A DNA stretch of 35,249 nt from JBDSLU01 sp039916225 (GTDB lineage Bacteria > Acidobacteriota > Vicinamibacteria > Vicinamibacterales > Vicinamibacteraceae). The position numbers and the translations under genes are program-made. The notes under the pieces were generated by a model. It saw nothing but the letters and a program-made list of their open reading frames with translations. It made no database searches and was not told the origin of the DNA. Numbering within the stretch: position 1 is the first letter of the stretch; every line of letters starts with the position of its first letter. The DNA lies in contig JBDSLU010000453.1 of assembly GCA_039916225.1 (NCBI GenBank), forward strand, positions 1 to 35,249, read 5' to 3'. Below, piece by piece: positions 32,072 through 35,249 of this stretch.

Positions 32072-33346
32072 ATGCCCGCGATCCGCGTGCTCTACGACAT
32101 ATCCGGCCTCGGTGTCGGGCACATTGCGGTGCAGGGGCGAGCCGGCAGCCACCGCGTCGACCGCCAGCTCGTGGAGATGCTCGCTGCGTCGCCGGAGTGC
32201 GAGCTGCTGTTCTGCGCCAACGAGTCGAGCCTCGCCTGGCAGGGCTGCGCCGACTACCTGCGCGATCATCCGTCGCTCGCGCACGTGCCGCTGGTGGCGC
32301 CGCCGGCCTCGTGGCTGGCGCGCCGCCTCCGGGCCGTGGTCGTGCCGGCCCATCGCCGCGTGAAGGTGTGGCGGGCCGGCCGGGCGCTGCCCGCGTTGCT
32401 CCGCAGCGGCGGGTCGCTGCTCGACACCCGCGTCCACCCGCCGGTCGTCGACGCCCAGCCGCCGGTCGACGTGCTGCACTCGGCGACGACGCCGCTGCCA
32501 CCGCCGGCGCCGCGGGGTCGCGGCCCGCGGCGCTTCGTCACCATCTACGACCTCCGCGCCAGCCGGCCGGATGCCAGCCCGCACGAGGTCGCGCACGAAC
32601 AGGCACTGCTCGCCAGCGTCCGCGATGGCGACGGGATCCTCACCAGCTCCGAGGCGACGCGCCGCGAGCTGTACGCGCGGGGCATCGCTGCCGAACGCAT
32701 CTCGCTGGTGCCGCTGGCGGCCGACACGGCGCTGTTCCATCCCGTCCATGCCGGAGTCGCCGCCGCTGACCGCGCGATCCGCGATCGCATCGTGCCGTCC
32801 GGCCGACCGTACGTGCTGATGCTCGAGGCGCCGCACCCGCGCAAGAACGTGGCCCGCGCCGTCGACGCGTTCGCCCGGCTCGTGCAGCAGGAGCGGGTCG
32901 ACGATCTCGCGCTGGTGCTGGCCGGCGATCAGGCGCGTCCGGATCGGGTGGCAGCCTACCAAGTCCGGCATCCGGGGTTGCGCGGCCGCATCGCCGCGAC
33001 CGGCTACCTGACCGACCACGACCTCGGCGCGTTGTACCGCGGCGCGCTGTGCTTCGTCTACCCCTCGCTCTACGAGGGCTTCGGCCTGCCGCCGCTCGAG
33101 GCCATGCAGTGCGGCACGCCGGTGGTCACCGCCAACACGTCGTCGTTGCCCGAAGTGGTCGGCGACGCCGGCGCGATGGTCGATCCGCTCGACGTCGACG
33201 CGTTCGCCGGAGCGATGCTGGCGCTGTACCGGCACGAGGCGGTGCGGGCCGACGCCAGCGCCCGAGGCCTGGCGCAGGCACAGCGGTTCAGCTGGGCGGG
33301 CACGCTGGCCGCGACACTTGCCGCCTACCGCTCGCCCCTCCGCTGA
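32072..33346 (+). CDS. GT4-family glycosyltransferase
   Basis: 424-aa GT-B enzyme that transfers a sugar from a nucleotide donor. The C-terminal donor domain carries LMLEAPHPRKNVARAVDAFARL (249-270), GYLTDHDLGALYRGALCFVYPSLYEGFGLPPLEAMQCGTPVVTAN in sequence, with the EX7E pair Glu335 and Glu343, and SSLPEVVGDAGAMVDPLDVDAFAGAM. This is the mannosyl/rhamnosyltransferase WbaZ-like pattern. The N-terminal half has DVLHSATTPLPPP and a TIYDLRAS segment, typical of acceptor domains. It is probably cytoplasmic or peripheral to the inner membrane. It is transcribed divergently from the other glycosyltransferase and is followed 37 bp later by a secreted glycoside hydrolase. Confidence 0.9.
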   Translation: MPAIRVLYDISGLGVGHIAVQGRAGSHRVDRQLVEMLAASPECELLFCANESSLAWQGCADYLRDHPSLAHVPLVAPPASWLARRLRAVVVPAHRRVKVWRAGRALPALLRSGGSLLDTRVHPPVVDAQPPVDVLHSATTPLPPPAPRGRGPRRFVTIYDLRASRPDASPHEVAHEQALLASVRDGDGILTSSEATRRELYARGIAAERISLVPLAADTALFHPVHAGVAAADRAIRDRIVPSGRPYVLMLEAPHPRKNVARAVDAFARLVQQERVDDLALVLAGDQARPDRVAAYQVRHPGLRGRIAATGYLTDHDLGALYRGALCFVYPSLYEGFGLPPLEAMQCGTPVVTANTSSLPEVVGDAGAMVDPLDVDAFAGAMLALYRHEAVRADASARGLAQAQRFSWAGTLAATLAAYRSPLR

Positions 33347-33350
33347 CTTC

Positions 33351-33359
33351 TGCTACAGT
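33351..33359 (+). promoter_or_regulatory. Putative extended -10 promoter for the glycoside hydrolase
   Basis: TGC-TACAGT has the TGn extension and hexamer of an extended -10. The leader carries CAGGAGG before the ATG at 33384. No good -35 is visible. Read-through from the glycosyltransferase gene is equally possible. Confidence 0.4.
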
Positions 33360-33383
33360 CGCCCTCCTCGCAGGAGGCCCCCA

Positions 33384-34544
33384 ATGTTACGTGTCTCGAG
33401 GTCCGTGTTCGTCCTGGTCGCCGCGCTGGCCGCGCCGATCGCCGCGCAAGCCCCGACCACGCCGCCAACGGCCCCAGCCGGCCGCTGGTCCGAGGCCAAG
33501 GCGATGGAGTGGTATCGCGCCCAGCCCTGGCTCGTCGGCGCCAACTACTCGCCGGCCAGCGCCATCAACCAGCTCGAGATGTGGCAGGCCGACACCTTCG
33601 ATCCGGCCCGCATCGATCGTGAGCTGGGCTGGGCCGCGGCCATCGGCATGAACACGATGCGCGTGTTCCTCCACGATCTGGTCTGGCAGCAGGATGCGGC
33701 CGGCTACAAGGCCCGGATCGAGCAGTTCCTGGTCATCGCCGACAAGCACCACATCAAGCCGATGTTCGTGCTGTTCGACTCGGTGTGGGACCCGCTGCCG
33801 AAGCTGGGCAAGCAGCACGAGCCGACGCCGGGCGTCCACAACTCGGGCTGGGTGCAGGGGCCGGGGGCGCTGGCGTTGCAGGACACCGCGCAGCACGCGC
33901 GGCTCGAGGCCTACGTCACGGGCGTCGTCGGCGCCTTTGCCAGCGATCGCCGCGTCCTCGCGTGGGACGTCTGGAACGAACCGGACAACACCAACGGCAG
34001 CAGCTACAAGGCGAAGGAGCCGGCCGGCAAGGAGGGCCTCGTGCTGGCGCTGCTGCCCAAGGTGTTTGCCTGGGCGCGCACGGCCAAGCCGTCGCAGCCG
34101 CTGACGAGCGGCGTCTGGCGCGGCGACTGGTCCAGCGACGACAAGATGTCGGACACGGATCGGGTCCAGATCGCCAACTCGGACGTGATCTCGTTCCACA
34201 ACTACGACGACGCCGCCGAGCTCGAGAAGCGGATCGTCCTGCTGCAGCGCTACCACCGCCCGCTCCTCTGCACGGAGTACATGGCCCGCGGCAACAAGAG
34301 TACGTTCGCCAGTTCGCTGCCGGTCCTCGCGCGGCACGGCATCGCCGCCTACAACTGGGGTCTGGTCGCCGGCAAGACGCAGACCAACCTGCCGTGGGAC
34401 TCGTGGCGCAAGCCGTACGTCGATCGCGAACCCGAGGTGTGGTTCCACGAAGTGTTCCGCGGCGACGGCACGCCGTATCGCACTGAGGAAACCGACCTGA
34501 TCAAGCGGATGACGTCCGCCGCGACGCGACGCAAGGCCGCCTGA
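33384..34544 (+). CDS. Secreted GH5-like (clan GH-A) glycoside hydrolase
   Basis: 386 aa. GCAGGAGG precedes ATG 33384. A signal peptide spans about 1-21 (ending IAA-QAP). The TIM-barrel hallmarks are GANYSPASAINQLEMWQ (52-68), GMNTMRVFLHDLVW (88-101), the acid/base Glu199 in WDVWNEPDN (194-202), and the nucleophile Glu298 in LLCTEYMARG. SDVISFHNYDD lies between them. It would retain configuration and cleave a beta-linked glucan, mannan or similar polymer; the substrate is not readable. Relatives are often labelled 1,4-beta-xylanase or cellulase-family. It follows the glycosyltransferase gene and converges on a regulator with 13 bp between stops. Confidence 0.88.
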   Translation: MLRVSRSVFVLVAALAAPIAAQAPTTPPTAPAGRWSEAKAMEWYRAQPWLVGANYSPASAINQLEMWQADTFDPARIDRELGWAAAIGMNTMRVFLHDLVWQQDAAGYKARIEQFLVIADKHHIKPMFVLFDSVWDPLPKLGKQHEPTPGVHNSGWVQGPGALALQDTAQHARLEAYVTGVVGAFASDRRVLAWDVWNEPDNTNGSSYKAKEPAGKEGLVLALLPKVFAWARTAKPSQPLTSGVWRGDWSSDDKMSDTDRVQIANSDVISFHNYDDAAELEKRIVLLQRYHRPLLCTEYMARGNKSTFASSLPVLARHGIAAYNWGLVAGKTQTNLPWDSWRKPYVDREPEVWFHEVFRGDGTPYRTEETDLIKRMTSAATRRKAA

Positions 34545-34557
34545 GCGCAGTCGGGTG

Positions 34558-35241
34558 TCAGCGGGCGCCGCCGCGACGGTAGGCGGCCGGCGTGAAGCCG
34601 GTGGCCCGCTTGAAGGCCGTCGTCAATCGGCTCTGGCTCCCGAAGCCCGTGTCGACGGCGATGGCCGCGAGCGCTTGCGTGGTATCGGCAATCAGCTGGC
34701 GGGCCTTGGCGATGCGACGCGTTTCGACAAACGCGCGCGGCGTGAGGCCGGTCGACACCCGGAACGCCCGCGCGAAGTGGAAGATGCTCAGGCCGGCCCG
34801 GGCGGCCAGGGCTGCGAGCGGCAGCGGACGGTCGAGGCCGGCTTCGACGAAGAGCTCGACGCGCCGGAGGGCCGCCGGGGACAGGCCGCCGCGAAGATGG
34901 GGCGAGCGCGCCAAGGTCCCGGGCTGTTCGAGCCAGCCGCGCAGCGTCTGCGCCTGCCTGGCCTGGATCGCCCGGGCGCGCGTCAGGAAACGGGTCATCA
35001 GCGCGAGATCTCGCTGCTGATAGCTGGCGAGCAGGCGCGCGCCGTCGATCTGCAGGGGCGACCAGATCCGGGCGATCCACTCGCGCGCGTGACTGGTCAG
35101 ATCGATGCGCGCCCCGGCGCGTCGGGCATAGCCGGCGCGCTCCAGCCGATCGACCGAGGGCAGGATGACGCGCCGCGGCCGATCGAGCGCCGCGGCCAGC
35201 TCCTCGATCGACGCCGGCCCCGCGAAGAGCAGTCGGGTCAT
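34558..35241 (-). CDS. Winged-helix plus AraC-type transcriptional regulator, start uncertain
   Basis: At least 227 aa. The N-terminus ASIEELAAALDRPRRVILPSVDRLERAGYARR (about 10-41) looks like a MarR-type winged helix. A linker of about 70 residues follows, then a full AraC DNA-binding domain: LPLAALAARAGLSIFHFARAFRVSTGLTPRAFVETRRIAKARQLI and LAAIAVDTGFGSQSRLTTAFKRATGFTPAAYRR. Fusion of a winged helix to AraC helices instead of a sugar-binding cupin is less usual. ATG 35241 is 8 nt from the window edge and no stop is seen upstream in frame, so the true start may lie outside. It may regulate the neighbouring glycoside hydrolase, which it faces tail to tail. Confidence 0.85.
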   Translation of the reverse strand: MTRLLFAGPASIEELAAALDRPRRVILPSVDRLERAGYARRAGARIDLTSHAREWIARIWSPLQIDGARLLASYQQRDLALMTRFLTRARAIQARQAQTLRGWLEQPGTLARSPHLRGGLSPAALRRVELFVEAGLDRPLPLAALAARAGLSIFHFARAFRVSTGLTPRAFVETRRIAKARQLIADTTQALAAIAVDTGFGSQSRLTTAFKRATGFTPAAYRRGGAR

Positions 35242-35249
35242 GCACGGCA

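Noticed and set aside
30008..33346. Mycothiol/bacillithiol-type pathway (glycosyltransferase plus PIG-L)
   Set aside because: The PIG-L-like protein lacks the catalytic Asp residues, no cysteine ligase is nearby and neither glycosyltransferase looks like MshA/BshA.

Overview
The window is about 35 kb of very GC-rich, gene-dense DNA. It most likely comes from an Acidobacteriota genome, possibly class Vicinamibacteria. This placement rests on two stand-alone Oar-type TonB-dependent receptors with N-terminal carboxypeptidase-regulatory-like domains, many secreted proteins, a vanadium-haloperoxidase relic and overall codon use. It is not a database result. I see no rRNA, tRNA, CRISPR array, insertion sequence, integrase or phage gene. 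The window looks chromosomal.

Layout. 1-5.8 kb: the start of a secreted protein (minus), a large TonB-dependent receptor (plus) and a convergent 5'-nucleotidase-type lipoprotein (minus). 5.9-7.7 kb: a SoxR redox module, in which soxR diverges from a two-gene operon (tandem antibiotic-biosynthesis-monooxygenase-domain protein and NAD(P)H-dependent FMN reductase). The SoxR box lies in a 19-bp promoter spacer. 7.7-10 kb: a two-gene secreted set (small exported protein and PA-domain metzincin-like protein). 10-12.3 kb: a 24-bp-period palindromic repeat array, then an ArsR-SRPBCC-DinB cluster and an AraC regulator. 12.4-17 kb: a 50-aa Cys-rich protein with a strong terminator, a second small metalloprotease-like protein and a second TonB-dependent receptor. 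17-19.2 kb: a methyltransferase and a vanadium haloperoxidase gene broken by an internal deletion.

19.4-25.5 kb: a tightly packed ribose-type operon with ribokinase, binding lipoprotein, double ATPase, permease and an exported ADP-ribosylglycohydrolase-like protein. The first four genes form a complete import-and-phosphorylate route. The last may release ribose-containing substrate outside the cytoplasm. 25.5-29.9 kb: an ECF sigma factor with a SnoaL-like C-terminus, an exported protein of unknown function and a convergent UvrA2-type ABC ATPase. 30-35.2 kb: a PIG-L-like protein, two divergent GT4 glycosyltransferases with a palindrome exactly between their promoters, a GH5-like secreted glycoside hydrolase and a winged-helix/AraC regulator.

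A recurring feature is a sigma-70-type -10 hexamer only 6-8 nt upstream of a start codon, found at six genes. This implies leaderless mRNAs, mainly at regulators and divergent promoters. The most unusual items are the SoxR module, the palindromic array with the ArsR operator-promoter, the ribose/ADP-ribosylglycohydrolase operon, the divergent glycosyltransferase operator and the deleted haloperoxidase.
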